Shown piece after piece: positions 1 to 8,828 of a DNA stretch of 64,000 bases. Origin of the DNA: Rhizobiaceae bacterium (GTDB lineage: Bacteria; Pseudomonadota; Alphaproteobacteria; Rhizobiales; Rhizobiaceae); NCBI GenBank assembly GCA_019635795.1, contig JAHBYV010000020.1, positions 1-64,000 on the forward strand. The letters are read 5' to 3'. The notes beneath the pieces were generated by a model. That model was not told the origin of the DNA and did no database searches. It saw only the letters and a list, made by a program, of their open reading frames with translations. Made by a program: the position numbers and the translations under genes. Positions within the stretch are counted from its first letter, which is position 1. Each line of letters begins with the position of its first letter.

Positions 1-78
1 GTCCGGTACTTCAAGTCAGTCACTTTAAGCATTGGTACTAAGCGCTCAAAGCTACGCAAGCTCCAAGTGTTGATAGAG

Positions 79-245
79 GAGAGGGGGAGGACCCTCTATC
101 TCTTGTTGGAGCTATATACCTAAGGGATGTCGCCACAAGTAGGCAACTAACTGCGCAGTGTGACCGACGAGAGCGGGGAGGAGCCTCTATCTCTTGTTGG
201 AGCTATATACTTAAAGGATGTCGCCACAAGTAGGTGGGTAACTGA
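79..245. repeat. Two-copy direct repeat, about 60-bp core
   Basis: Two copies lie 91 bp apart. Positions 84-143 match 175-234 with only three differences by eye. Both contain CTCTATCTCTTGTTGGAGC followed by TATATAC and a segment ending CGCCACAAGTAGG, and similarity fades into TAACTG on the right. The left copy is also flanked by an 8-bp inverted repeat (GATAGAGG at 72-79, CCTCTATC at 93-100) that the right copy lacks. No gene overlaps the pair. It could be a duplicated intergenic element or a relic of a mobile element; the family is not recognised. Confidence 0.75.
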
Positions 246-327
246 GATGGTGCTAAGGCGTTGAATTTACTCAAATAATAGCATATGATGCCACTCAAAA
301 GGCCCGCTCTACGGCCAGATTTGGGTC

Positions 328-495
328 TCAGAAGTGTCTTCTATGTGAGTGCGCAGAGCCTGTGAGCCAAGACCTTATATCTTTTCCGTCTCGCCAATCG
401 CTTAAGAACATTGTCGCCTCGAAGGGCTCAAGGCGGGTGAGTACAAGATCATTTGCGTCTGCGGAGCTCGTTAATTGAGTTCTTGTCGTGTTCAA
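328..495 (-). CDS. Possible small protein, 55 aa, unknown
   Basis: A short reading frame opens with TTG at 495, preceded by a good ribosome binding site (AAGGAG, seven bases upstream on the minus strand). The product is hydrophilic, has no signal peptide or membrane segment, and resembles no family I know. It is the only coding candidate with a proper start signal in the first 750 bases. The rest of 1-753 shows the direct repeats and nothing else I can identify. It may be a chance frame. Confidence 0.22.
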   Translation of the reverse strand: MNTTRTQLTSSADANDLVLTRLEPFEATMFLSDWRDGKDIRSWLTGSAHSHRRHF

Positions 496-753
496 GGGTA
501 GTCTCCTTCGGTTTTGCCCTTGCACCGGCTACAAGTTGGAGCTACAAAGCAATTTCAGGAACGCATTGAAAGCATTGAGTTTTTGGCGAGGCGGATAGGG
601 TTCAATCCTCTCTTGCAGCACCAGCTTCTCTTACATAAGCGCTGTTGGGCTGCGCCAAGCCGCTTCAAAATTGGTTTTCGAGACCAAGGCACCGGGAAGC
701 GTAGGGGTTGACGGACGTGCCAAGCGCGCCTGTGGCAGAGATATAAAATATAC

Positions 754-1905
754 TCACCACCAGCGTGACGCCTTCTCCAATCTCGCCAGACCTAAGGCTG
801 CATGGGCCAACATACGTGGCTCGCCGACATCGCTGTGTTTCGGTCGACTAGCCAGGTTCTTGCCATCTGCTGTGAGGTATTGATTCAGCGCTTTGGCCAT
901 GTTCTCGGCATCTTTTTTTCTGCCGATATCAGTTAGTGTGTAAAGCAACATTCCCACACCCCAAAGCCGGGCGGGCAAGGTGGCCTGATCTGGAGGCAGG
1001 CTGTGGAGCGGGCTGTATTCCAGCACTACTCCGTTTTGATAGAACGACAGCAGATATTCAGCACAGCCTTCCAGGTTTTCACTCGCACCGAACTGGTCCG
1101 AATAGCGATTAAACTCTTGCAATCCTCTGACAATATATGCGGCGTGGACGGCGTCATTTGGCCGTTCGGTACGGTCATAATATGACCAGAACCGAGCACC
1201 ATTAACTGTCTTTGCGTCGGCCAATAACTGCTGGGCAGCGAGGCTCGCGAGTCGCATAAAGTCGGCGCGATGGAACAATTTGCCCGCACGGGCATACTGA
1301 CCCATCATCATTGACGATACGTTGGGAGTGTTAATCGCGTCTGCGGGTTGATCAGAATACCAGAAAAAGCCGCCTCTTTCGGTTGCGGTGAAAGATTGCT
1401 GGTAATAGGTGAGGGCGCGCAGCGCTGCATCAGCGTAGAACGCCTCTCCCGTCTGCTCATATGCGTCAAGGAGAGCTGATACGCCCAACGCGGTTGTAAT
1501 GCCGTAGGTAGTATCAGATGGATTTACCGAGCCATCCTGGAATGCGTCCCAAGCGAAGCCGAGCCCCCAACCTGAGGCTTTATTGGCGTTTGTGACGAGC
1601 CAATCAGCCGCAGTACGTGTCAAGCTCGAATCGTTCAGGTGTGCTCCAGCAGAAGCGAGTAGTGCAAAAGCCATTGGGTGTTGAGAAGTCGTCTTCGTAG
1701 ACGCGTCATATCCACATCCAAGACAGCCCTGATCAAGGGCCGCAATAATGCTGATGGCAGAAGGATATTGGGCCGTCCGCGTTGCATAGAAAAGCGCAAC
1801 TCCGCCTATTGCCGCGGCAATGAGTACCCAGCGGCGAATCTGCGTTGGTATCATTCCCTTTGGCTTCTTAATTCTTAGAAAAGAAGTATAGAATTCTAAT
1901 TTCAT
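754..1905 (-). CDS. Membrane-anchored alpha/alpha-toroid (six-hairpin glycosidase-like) protein
   Basis: A 383-aa protein. A short basic N-terminus is followed by one hydrophobic segment (about residues 25-42, WVLIAAAIGGVALFYA), which should anchor the rest in the periplasm. The remainder is regularly spaced amphipathic helices rich in aromatic and small residues, the pattern of (alpha/alpha)6 barrels found in glycan-active enzymes and terpenoid-cyclase-like toroids. A GCLGCGYD motif with two cysteines follows the anchor. I see no definite catalytic signature, so the substrate is unknown. The start is uncertain: GTG at 1908, ATG at 1905, or an internal ATG at residue 18 preceded by AAAGGGA. 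It faces an AT-rich region shared with the next, divergent gene. It may be a horizontally acquired envelope gene. Confidence 0.6.
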   Translation of the reverse strand: MKLEFYTSFLRIKKPKGMIPTQIRRWVLIAAAIGGVALFYATRTAQYPSAISIIAALDQGCLGCGYDASTKTTSQHPMAFALLASAGAHLNDSSLTRTAADWLVTNANKASGWGLGFAWDAFQDGSVNPSDTTYGITTALGVSALLDAYEQTGEAFYADAALRALTYYQQSFTATERGGFFWYSDQPADAINTPNVSSMMMGQYARAGKLFHRADFMRLASLAAQQLLADAKTVNGARFWSYYDRTERPNDAVHAAYIVRGLQEFNRYSDQFGASENLEGCAEYLLSFYQNGVVLEYSPLHSLPPDQATLPARLWGVGMLLYTLTDIGRKKDAENMAKALNQYLTADGKNLASRPKHSDVGEPRMLAHAALGLARLEKASRWW

Positions 1906-1908
1906 CAC

Positions 1909-2184
1909 CTTAGATTGCCTGATAGCAGAACGATGTTCTATAAAACAAAACAGAAACTCAGTTCTGCCACAATAATGTTTTATAAATCATCAATATATAA
2001 TAAAATAGTTTATTATCAAGAGATTAGTCTATGCTCAGATTTGCCTGCTTTAGGGCCGTTGAGGGGCAGGGCGATTGGCTCTATAGGGGGGAGCGTTCCT
2101 AAAAGCACCATTCCAGCGGCTGCGCTTGTGGGGTGATCCCATATGTGCCAAATCCCCGGGGCCTCCCTACTGCCAGGAAATATC
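1909..2184. promoter_or_regulatory. AT-rich divergent intergenic region with inverted repeat
   Basis: This 276-bp gap separates two divergent genes and is much richer in A/T than its surroundings. It contains a perfect 8-bp inverted repeat with a 4-base loop at 1997-2016 (ATAATAAA, ATAG, TTTATTAT), with further TATAA-rich stretches either side. It probably holds both promoters and an operator. The regulator is not identifiable from sequence. Confidence 0.4.
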
Positions 2185-3501
2185 ATGAAGTCCATCAATC
2201 TTACCGGCCTTGCTCGCGATCTCGCCCGCCGCGCGGATGAAGGCAGGCCTGTCCGAATCGGGGTCATAGGTTCGGGAGAGATGGGCACAGACCTTGTTAC
2301 ACAATGTATGCTGATGAGGGGTGTGGAGTTGGTGGCAATGTCCACGCGCCGACCCCATACCGCGCGCAACGCTGTGCGCATTGCCTATGGCGATGAATCG
2401 CGCGCCGTTGAAGCGGACACGGCGTCTTCGCTTACGGCTGCAATTGAGAGCGGGAAGCTGGCAATCACGCGCAATGAGTTGCTGGTTGCTGATCCTCTGA
2501 TTGACGTGATTATCGATGCCACCGGAAAACCCGGTGTTGCTGCCGACTTCGACCTCATGGCAATGGAGCATGGCAAACACGTCGTCATGATGAATGTTGA
2601 GGCAGACGTCACAATCGGGCCTTACCTGAAAAATCAGGCTGATCGACTCGGTGTTTTGTACTCGATCGGCGCGGGCGACGAGCCTTCAAGCTGCATGGAG
2701 CTGATCGAGTTTGCGACTGCGCTCGGATATACGATCGTGTCTGCCGGAAAGGGAAAGAACAACCCGCTTAATCATGACGCAGTTCCAGACGATTACCGCG
2801 AAGAGGCGGAGCGGCGGAACATGAACCCTCGCATGTTGGTCGAATTCGTGGATGGTTCAAAGACGATGGTGGAAATGGCCGCAATCGCCAATGCCACCGG
2901 CCTCGTACCGGATATAGCGGGGATGCACGGACCGAGTGCGGGGCGGGATGAACTGGCCAAGGTGCTCATCCCGCGTGAAGCAGGCGGCTTGTTGTCCCGT
3001 AAGGGCGTAGTTGATTACACAATCGGGAAGGGCGTAGCGCCCGGCGTTTTCGTTGTCGTCGAGGCGACCCATCCGCGCATAATTGAACGCATGGATGATC
3101 TGCACGTTGGTAAGGGACCATATTACGCGTTCCATAGGCCATATCATTTGACCTCGCTTGAGGTGCCGCTCACCGCCGCCCGCATCATGCTCTACGGCAA
3201 GCCAGACATGGTTCCTTTGCCTCGCCCGGTGGCCGAGGTCTGCGCGGTGGCAAAACGCGACCTGAAACCCGGCGACAGTCTCGATGCAATCGGCGAAACT
3301 TGCTACCGGTCCTGGACCATGACAGTCGAGGAAGCGCGAGCCGCTTCCGCAATTCCGGTGGGCCTTCTCGAAGGCGGGAAAATACTAAAGCCCATAAGCA
3401 AGGGCGAATTGCTCACCACCAACAATGCAGTTCCCGACAAGACAACCAGACTGTTTGCTTTGCGTCAGATGCAGGACGAAATGCTTTACGGACGTAGTTA
3501 A
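2185..3501 (+). CDS. Homoserine-dehydrogenase-like NAD(P)-dependent oxidoreductase with SAF domain
   Basis: A 438-aa protein. The start at 2185 follows an AGGA ribosome site and is preferred over upstream frames. Residues 24-34 form a Rossmann dinucleotide-binding loop (IGVIGSGEMG). The N-terminal half resembles the NAD-binding domain of homoserine dehydrogenases, including the DATGKPG and GKHVVMMNVEAD motifs. The last 80 residues form a SAF-like domain (AKRDLKPGDSLDAIG), as in FlgA and sialic-acid synthases, which is why such genes are often misnamed flagellar. These proteins usually sit in sugar-acid or polyol catabolic loci, but no such pathway genes lie beside this one, so the substrate is unknown. 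It converges with proC and their stop codons overlap by 4 bp. Confidence 0.75.
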   Translation: MKSINLTGLARDLARRADEGRPVRIGVIGSGEMGTDLVTQCMLMRGVELVAMSTRRPHTARNAVRIAYGDESRAVEADTASSLTAAIESGKLAITRNELLVADPLIDVIIDATGKPGVAADFDLMAMEHGKHVVMMNVEADVTIGPYLKNQADRLGVLYSIGAGDEPSSCMELIEFATALGYTIVSAGKGKNNPLNHDAVPDDYREEAERRNMNPRMLVEFVDGSKTMVEMAAIANATGLVPDIAGMHGPSAGRDELAKVLIPREAGGLLSRKGVVDYTIGKGVAPGVFVVVEATHPRIIERMDDLHVGKGPYYAFHRPYHLTSLEVPLTAARIMLYGKPDMVPLPRPVAEVCAVAKRDLKPGDSLDAIGETCYRSWTMTVEEARAASAIPVGLLEGGKILKPISKGELLTTNNAVPDKTTRLFALRQMQDEMLYGRS

Positions 3502-4313
3502 CTTCCAAGTTCGACAGAACGGTTGCGAGCGGCCTCGACTGCTTTCGTAACCAGAGATTTCAACTTGTCGTCACCCATGAGGATTTCCAGAGCCGCAGCG
3601 GTGGTTCCGTTCGGGCTGGTAACCTGACGACGCAATTCAGCCGGTTCGGTTCCGGATTGCGCAGCAAGACATGCCGCACCATAGACGGTTTGCATAGCCA
3701 ACTGTTTTGCAGTTTTCTCTGGAAGCCCGGCGGCCTCCGCAGCAGAGGTGAGGCACTCAATAAAATGGAAAATATATGCGGGTCCAGAGCCGGAAACGGC
3801 GGTCACCGCATCCATTAGCCCTTCTTCCTCAATTTCCGCCACTTCACCGCTCGCCGAAAGCAAGTCTGATATGTGCGCTTTGGTTTCAGCCGAAACATGA
3901 CGATTGGCATAGGTAACCATCATGCCCTTGCCGATTGCGGCGGGAGTGTTGGGCATACACCGCAACACCGGCGTGGCATCACCCAGTATTTCCTCAAAAG
4001 TTTTGACGGGCGTGCCCGCGGCGATGGAAACGAAGGTTGTAGCCGATGATCCGAATTGCTTGTAGGCGGCCACAGCGTCACGAATGACCTGTGGCTTCAC
4101 TGCGATTACGATCAACTGCGGCGCAGCATCGGCGGGAAGATCAGATACGGCGCTGCCGACAGCAACATTGAGGGCCTGCGCGCGATCACGCAGCGTTTCA
4201 TTAGGCTCGATAACGAAAACTTCGGACGGTGCCAGCTTGCCGGATCTGATCCAGCCCGAGAGCATCGCAAATCCCATGTTTCCACAACCAACGAGAACCA
4301 GACTTAAAGTCAT
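3498..4313 (-). CDS. proC: Pyrroline-5-carboxylate reductase
   Basis: A 271-aa protein that catalyses the last step of proline synthesis, NAD(P)H-dependent reduction of 1-pyrroline-5-carboxylate in the cytoplasm. It has the N-terminal Rossmann motif GCGNMG (residues 9-14), the conserved AVKPQ segment, the CMPNTPA motif and the family signature DAVTAVSGSGPAYIF with its catalytic-site serines. Length is normal. The start at 4313 has a GGAG ribosome site; a longer upstream frame has no support. The gene runs against the SAF-domain oxidoreductase. Confidence 0.95.
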   Translation of the reverse strand: MTLSLVLVGCGNMGFAMLSGWIRSGKLAPSEVFVIEPNETLRDRAQALNVAVGSAVSDLPADAAPQLIVIAVKPQVIRDAVAAYKQFGSSATTFVSIAAGTPVKTFEEILGDATPVLRCMPNTPAAIGKGMMVTYANRHVSAETKAHISDLLSASGEVAEIEEEGLMDAVTAVSGSGPAYIFHFIECLTSAAEAAGLPEKTAKQLAMQTVYGAACLAAQSGTEPAELRRQVTSPNGTTAAALEILMGDDKLKSLVTKAVEAARNRSVELGS

Positions 4314-4402
4314 TCGCCAATCTCCAGCATGGGCTTGGTTTAGACGCTCAAGTGCTCTTGGGGAAGAGCGTAGGTTCAATCTGGAAGTGAGCCTTTAGGC
4401 GA

Positions 4403-4636
4403 CTAGTGAAATGTTCCGAACGAGAATGGGTTAATTTCGATTCCAAGTCTGGGTTTGGATCCCTTTTCATCGCCGCCGGATTTAATCGAGCCGGTAATAT
4501 TCTTGTCGAGGTCAGTCTGTTCCAACTGATGTGCTGGCTTCGAGGCAAGCTTCTGCTTTGCCTTCTCACTTTCGCCTGCAACTGCCGCACTTGATACTGC
4601 GAGCGCAATCGCCAGTGAAATGCTGATCGCTTTCAT
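4403..4636 (-). CDS. Small exported protein of unknown function, 77 aa
   Basis: The product begins with a clear signal peptide (MKAISISLAIALAVSSAAVA) ending at an AVA-G cleavage site, leaving a mature peptide of about 57 residues. That peptide is rich in Lys, Glu and Gly and ends in NPFSFGTFH. A GGAG ribosome site precedes the ATG at 4636. It lies downstream of, and on the same strand as, the TetR gene, separated by 123 bp that carry repeated TGTACGA elements. This suggests it is the regulator's target or partner. No known family is recognised. Confidence 0.6.
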   Translation of the reverse strand: MKAISISLAIALAVSSAAVAGESEKAKQKLASKPAHQLEQTDLDKNITGSIKSGGDEKGSKPRLGIEINPFSFGTFH

Positions 4637-4657
4637 CTCAACTGCTCCTATCGATAT

Positions 4658-4731
4658 ACATGTACGATAAATTGTACATATACAATTCCGAGACATGATG
4701 CAAGCGATCTTTGTACGTGTACGAAAATTGT
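4658..4731. promoter_or_regulatory. Direct repeats with TGTACGA core, candidate TetR operator
   Basis: Two near-identical 17-18 bp elements, ACATGTACGATAAATTGT at 4658-4675 and ACGTGTACGAAAATTGT at 4715-4731, sit 57 bp apart just upstream of the small exported protein gene. The first continues into GTACATATAC, giving it local two-fold symmetry. A related palindrome, CCGTACGG at 5449-5456, lies in front of the TetR gene. The shared GTAC core on both sides of the regulator suggests that TetR binds both regions; this is inference. Confidence 0.4.
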
Positions 4732-4759
4732 GAGGATTGTTGCGAGTAAGAGCGAGCGC

Positions 4760-5413
4760 TTACAGAATAATTCCGCAGTTGCTGGAGTCAGCAAGCGCTG
4801 TGATTTCCCGTCCGGTCACATACTCCATAGCAACGTCAATCATTCGCTCCGCGAATTCACGAGATTCCCCGAATGGGAATTTTGGGAAGGTGATAAACAA
4901 AGATACAGCACCGTGCACGGACGACCACAAAATGGTGGCAATTGCAAAAACATCGCCCTTCATCTGTCCACGCTCTGTTGCAGCTTTGATCCGGGAAAGC
5001 AGAAGGTTGAGACACGGGTTATTTTTCTTCAGGGTTTCAAACGTTTCCTCTCCATGCTGGTGAACCTTGGGTGTCATGAAGACGGTCAAATATTCGTTTG
5101 GGTTTTCAAGCGCGAAAGAGACGTATTCCATCAAGCTTGAACGGATCGATTCGATCGGATCATCGAATTGCTTGTTCTCAACGCGTGCTGCCAGCGTCTC
5201 GAACACGTCTTCGGCCAGTGCGAGCAGAATGTCATCCTTGTCGGCAAAATACGAATAAACGGACATAGGCGCATAGCCGACCCTGTCCGCGAGCTTGCGA
5301 ATTGTCAGACCATCATAGCCTTGTTCGCGCACAAGCTGGTGCGCGGCAGCCAGCAGCTCGGCCCGCGTTTCTGCTTTTTGGCGTTCGCGTCGCGACATGG
5401 CCGGCACATTCAT
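4760..5413 (-). CDS. TetR/AcrR family transcriptional regulator
   Basis: A 217-aa one-component regulator. The N-terminal helix-turn-helix is canonical (RAELLAAAHQLVREQGYDG, then TIRKLADRVGYAPMSVYSYF and KDDILLALAEDVF). The C-terminal ligand domain contains WSSVHGAVSL, resembling the WHG-type TetR C-terminal domain. The start at 5413 (MNVPAMSRRER) has a GGAG upstream; a start six codons further in (MSRRER) is also possible. It is divergent from the coiled-coil gene at 5542 and upstream of a small exported protein, its likely target. The effector is unknown. Confidence 0.88.
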   Translation of the reverse strand: MNVPAMSRRERQKAETRAELLAAAHQLVREQGYDGLTIRKLADRVGYAPMSVYSYFADKDDILLALAEDVFETLAARVENKQFDDPIESIRSSLMEYVSFALENPNEYLTVFMTPKVHQHGEETFETLKKNNPCLNLLLSRIKAATERGQMKGDVFAIATILWSSVHGAVSLFITFPKFPFGESREFAERMIDVAMEYVTGREITALADSSNCGIIL

Positions 5414-5541
5414 ATTCTCAAACTCCTCGAACCTTGCTGAATTATACGCCGTACGGGGATGGCTCTTCAATTGTTCTTTTTTAATGCGCTCGCGCACTTA
5501 ACGCTTTCTTGGAAGCGGAATAATAGTATGCGAACAGGCAT

Positions 5542-5964
5542 ATGAAATTATGGCATTCAGGTATGATACAAAGCGGAGACGGACAAGATAGCGCGGGAAG
5601 GACTATGCCATCTCTTGCGCATGCTCTCGAAGAAGCGCGCGCTGCTTTAAACCAGGAAAGGCGGCGTGTGGAGGCTGCAGAGCCAGACAATAGGTTGTCG
5701 AAGAGGGCATACAAGTCTTTGCTTGACGTTCCCGTCAAAATGACCGGCGCGCCCACGGTTATGGATAAATCCGAAATGTTGCAGATGGCGCTGGAGGCGA
5801 ATGCCGCGCGACGTCAATTGGCGGGTGGTCCGGCACGCGGGGACAATATCGAAGGACGCATTGAAGAGATTAAGACGGCACTTGATGAATGTCTGCATAT
5901 GATGCGCGAGTGCCGCGACCTCATGCGCGCTATGGCTTCGCGGCGCGACCGTAATTACTTCTGA
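5542..5964 (+). CDS. Hypothetical coiled-coil protein
   Basis: A 140-aa soluble, charged protein. From residue 22 it is largely helical (ALEEARAALNQERRRVEAAE) and ends with a second helix rich in Arg, Met and Glu, including two cysteines (DECLHMMRECRDLM). No known domain is recognised. The start is uncertain: ATG at 5542 has AGG three bases away, and ATG at 5605 follows GGGAAGGA with short spacing. It is divergent from the TetR gene and 105 bp before folD. Confidence 0.5.
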   Translation: MKLWHSGMIQSGDGQDSAGRTMPSLAHALEEARAALNQERRRVEAAEPDNRLSKRAYKSLLDVPVKMTGAPTVMDKSEMLQMALEANAARRQLAGGPARGDNIEGRIEEIKTALDECLHMMRECRDLMRAMASRRDRNYF

Positions 5965-6069
5965 TATCCGTTGGTTTTCGATTTTGCGTCATTTGGAGGC
6001 GCACGCGCGGATTGCGCCGGATGCAATTGTTAAGTATCGCCTGAACTATCCCGGGCTTGGAGGTGCGGC

Positions 6070-6960
6070 ATGGCTGAAAGAATCGACGGCAAACAGGTCG
6101 CTGAGGACGTGATTGCCAAGGTAAAGCTGCTAACCAGCCAGCTTTTGGCTTCCACGGGTGTCCAGCCGGGATTGGCCGTCGTGATTGTCGGTGAAGATCC
6201 GGCCAGTCAGGTATACGTCTCTTCCAAATCCAGAAAGGCCAAGGAGTGCGGCTTCAAGTCGGTGCAGCACACATTGGCCGCTGAAACCGAAGAGAAAGAG
6301 CTTCTTGACCTGATTGCGAGCCTTAACGCCGATTCGGAAATTCATGGCATTTTGGTCCAGTTGCCACTTCCGGCGCATATCGATGCGGGGCGTGTAATCC
6401 AGACTATCGCGCCTGAAAAGGACGTTGACGGATTCCATTTCATCAACGTTGGCAAGCTCGTTACCGGTGAGACTGAAACAGCTTTTGTGCCTTGTACGCC
6501 AGCGGGTTCAATGATCCTCATAGAGCGAGTCAGAGGAAAAGACCTGTCCGGTCTGAATGCGGTTGTAGTCGGGCGCTCGAATATAGTCGGAAAGCCTATG
6601 GCTAACCTTTTGCTCGCTGCAAACTGCACCGTTACCGTTGCCCATAGCCGTACGAATGACCTGCCTGCGGTTTGCCGTACGGCGGATATTCTGGTCGCGG
6701 CGGTCGGGCGTCCGCAAATGATCAAGGGCGATTGGATAAAACCTGGCGCCACAGTTATAGATGTTGGCATAAACAGGATATCGACGTCGGATAATAAAAC
6801 GCGCCTTGTGGGGGATGTCGATTATGCTGAAGCGGAAAAAGTCGCAGGCGCGATAACACCGGTTCCCGGCGGCGTCGGCCCGATGACAATCGCGATGTTG
6901 ATGGCGAACACTTTGTCGGCAGCCTCTCTTGCGGCCGGACTGGAAAGACCTTCATTCTAG
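6070..6960 (+). CDS. folD: Bifunctional methylenetetrahydrofolate dehydrogenase / methenyltetrahydrofolate cyclohydrolase
   Basis: A 296-aa cytoplasmic enzyme that interconverts 5,10-methylene-, methenyl- and 10-formyl-tetrahydrofolate with NADP, supplying one-carbon units for purines and formyl-Met. Diagnostic motifs are YVSSKSRKA (residues 49-57, with the catalytic lysine of the YxxxK pair), VQLPLP (96-101), DVDGFH, the NADP-binding [14 protein letters not shown] and the C-terminal [16 protein letters not shown] ribosome site stands before the ATG. Length is typical. Confidence 0.96.
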   Translation: MAERIDGKQVAEDVIAKVKLLTSQLLASTGVQPGLAVVIVGEDPASQVYVSSKSRKAKECGFKSVQHTLAAETEEKELLDLIASLNADSEIHGILVQLPLPAHIDAGRVIQTIAPEKDVDGFHFINVGKLVTGETETAFVPCTPAGSMILIERVRGKDLSGLNAVVVGRSNIVGKPMANLLLAANCTVTVAHSRTNDLPAVCRTADILVAAVGRPQMIKGDWIKPGATVIDVGINRISTSDNKTRLVGDVDYAEAEKVAGAITPVPGGVGPMTIAMLMANTLSAASLAAGLERPSF

Positions 6961-7001
6961 TTACTTGAACTCAACCGATTTTCCAGCGACCGGGGCGGCG
7001 G

Positions 7002-8003
7002 ATGGAAAAGGAAGTGCGAGCCAGTGAAAGCAAGCTGAACCAGCGTGATGTTGCCACGGTGCACAGGCAGTTTGCTTTTCTCATGGTCGAGAGATTTCCA
7101 ATGTTCTCGCTCGCAGCGGCGATTGACATTCTGCGTTCCGCAAACCGGCAACTCGGGGAAACATTTTATAGCTGGATAACGATCTCCGCAGATGGCGAAT
7201 CGGTCATGGCGTCAAACGGTTTGCCGGTTAAGGTCGATTACAGCATCGCTGACATTCCTAATTGCGATATTCTATTTGTTGCAGCAGGCCTATCGCTGGA
7301 CTTTCCCGGCAAGAGCAAGGTCCTGTCGGGGTTGCGCAAATGGGGCAGGCAAGGCGGGGCCCTTGGGGCCCTTTCAGTTGGGTCGTATTTACTGGCTGAA
7401 GCCGGTCAGCTGGATGGTCACCGGTGCACGCTGCATTGGGAGAACCGCGCGGCCTTCATGGAGGCTTTCCCAAGCATTGATTGCACCGGCAATGTGTTCG
7501 AGATTGATCGCAAGCGTTACACCTGTGCTGGTGGAACAACGTCGATAGACCTGATGCTGGCAATCGTCAGGCAGGATTTGGGATCAACGATAGCCAACCA
7601 GGTCGCGAACCAATTCAATTATGAGAGAGTCCGGTCAGCTACCGACCGACAGCGCCTTGGACCGGAACGTGATCTGACAGGGAAATCCGAAAAGCTTAAA
7701 CGAATAGTCGAACTTATGGCGGATACGCTGGACGAGCCGTTGTCAGCAGTGCAACTGGCAAAATCCGCGGGCCTATCGGTGCGTCAGGTCGAAAGACTTT
7801 TTCTGCGCCACCTGAACATGACGCCCGGCAAGTATTACACGCGCCTTCGTCTGGAGCGGGCGCGTGAATTGCTGCGCCAGACCAACATGCCGATTCTTGA
7901 TATTGCCGTGGCGACGGGGTTCGCGTCCCATTCCTATTTCGCGCAGAGCTATCGCCAGCATTTCGGTCGGCCGCCAAGTGAAGAGCGTCGCACAACATAT
8001 TGA
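7002..8003 (+). CDS. GlxA-family transcriptional regulator (DJ-1/PfpI domain plus AraC HTH)
   Basis: A 333-aa regulator. Residues about 25-190 form a DJ-1/PfpI-like class I amidotransferase fold used for ligand sensing. The last about 100 residues carry two AraC helix-turn-helix motifs (LSAVQLAKSAGLSVRQVERLF and ILDIAVATGFASHSYFAQSY, ending HFGRPPSEER). Members such as GbdR, CdhR and ArgR activate betaine, carnitine or arginine catabolism. The effector here is not evident, and neither neighbour (folD, a VWA protein) is an obvious target. Confidence 0.88.
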   Translation: MEKEVRASESKLNQRDVATVHRQFAFLMVERFPMFSLAAAIDILRSANRQLGETFYSWITISADGESVMASNGLPVKVDYSIADIPNCDILFVAAGLSLDFPGKSKVLSGLRKWGRQGGALGALSVGSYLLAEAGQLDGHRCTLHWENRAAFMEAFPSIDCTGNVFEIDRKRYTCAGGTTSIDLMLAIVRQDLGSTIANQVANQFNYERVRSATDRQRLGPERDLTGKSEKLKRIVELMADTLDEPLSAVQLAKSAGLSVRQVERLFLRHLNMTPGKYYTRLRLERARELLRQTNMPILDIAVATGFASHSYFAQSYRQHFGRPPSEERRTTY

Positions 8004-8099
8004 CGAGATACCTGTTTAGAGGCGGTCGAGATTATTAGCGGACCATTGTTTTATACGGTGCGTTTGAGTACGTTCGCCCCTCAACTGCAGGGGAAAAGA

Positions 8100-8819
8100 A
8101 TGCGGACTGTCGCGCTTACGTTTCTGATTCTGGCTTCAACTGCGCTTGGTGCGGGGGCCGCAAATGCAGAGGGGCGCACGATCCTAATAATGGATGGCTC
8201 CGGGTCCATGTGGGGCCAGATTAATGGAAAGCCAAAACTCGAAATCGCGCGTGAATCTCTGCGCGCCGTACTGAAAAGCACGCCGCCTGATCTCGAATTG
8301 GGGTTGATGGCATATGGTCACCGCCAGAAGGGCAGTTGCGACGACATAGAGCTGGTGATACCGCCTGCCAAAAACACGGCTGCACAGATCAATATCGCCG
8401 CCGATCAAATGAAGTTCCTGGGAAAAACTCCGCTTTCCGCTGCGGTTAAAAAGGCAGCCGATGATCTGAAATACGCCGAAGAAAAAGCAACCGTTGTGCT
8501 TATCACAGACGGTGTGGAAACCTGCTCTGCCGATCCGTGCGCTCTGGGTAAGGAACTGGAGCAAACAGGAGCTGACTTTACAGTTCACGTTGTCGGGTTC
8601 GGGTTGACTGCAGACGAAGGAAAGCATGTTGCCTGCCTCGCCGAAAATACGGGCGGAAAGTTCATTCAGGCTTCAGATGCTGCTCAACTGGAAGCGGCGC
8701 TAAAAGCTGCTGTTGCGGAAACTCGAGCCAAGGCCCCGGAACCAGCACCCACGCCGGAACCTGCCAAGGTTGAGCCCTCAACCAAGTCCGGTGAGGGATC
8801 GGAAATCGAAATCGAGTAA
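8100..8819 (+). CDS. Exported von Willebrand factor type A domain protein
   Basis: A 239-aa protein with an N-terminal signal peptide (MRTVALTFLILASTALGAG, cleavage near ANA-EG). A VWA domain follows at once, with an intact MIDAS metal site (DGSGS at residues 32-36, the TPLSAAV threonine, and ITDGVETC). VWA domains bind proteins through the MIDAS metal. Paired cysteines (GSCDDIE; CSADPCALG; VACLAE) suggest disulfides in the periplasm. The C-terminus is a proline/glutamate-rich tail. The start at 8100 is preferred because it begins the signal peptide and follows GGGGA. The partner is unknown. Confidence 0.8.
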   Translation: MRTVALTFLILASTALGAGAANAEGRTILIMDGSGSMWGQINGKPKLEIARESLRAVLKSTPPDLELGLMAYGHRQKGSCDDIELVIPPAKNTAAQINIAADQMKFLGKTPLSAAVKKAADDLKYAEEKATVVLITDGVETCSADPCALGKELEQTGADFTVHVVGFGLTADEGKHVACLAENTGGKFIQASDAAQLEAALKAAVAETRAKAPEPAPTPEPAKVEPSTKSGEGSEIEIE

Positions 8820-8828
8820 TTGTCGCGG

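Noticed and set aside
514-753. Short + strand frames and a possible transposase relic
   Set aside because: No ribosome site, no known family motif in any frame of either strand, and no terminal inverted repeats.
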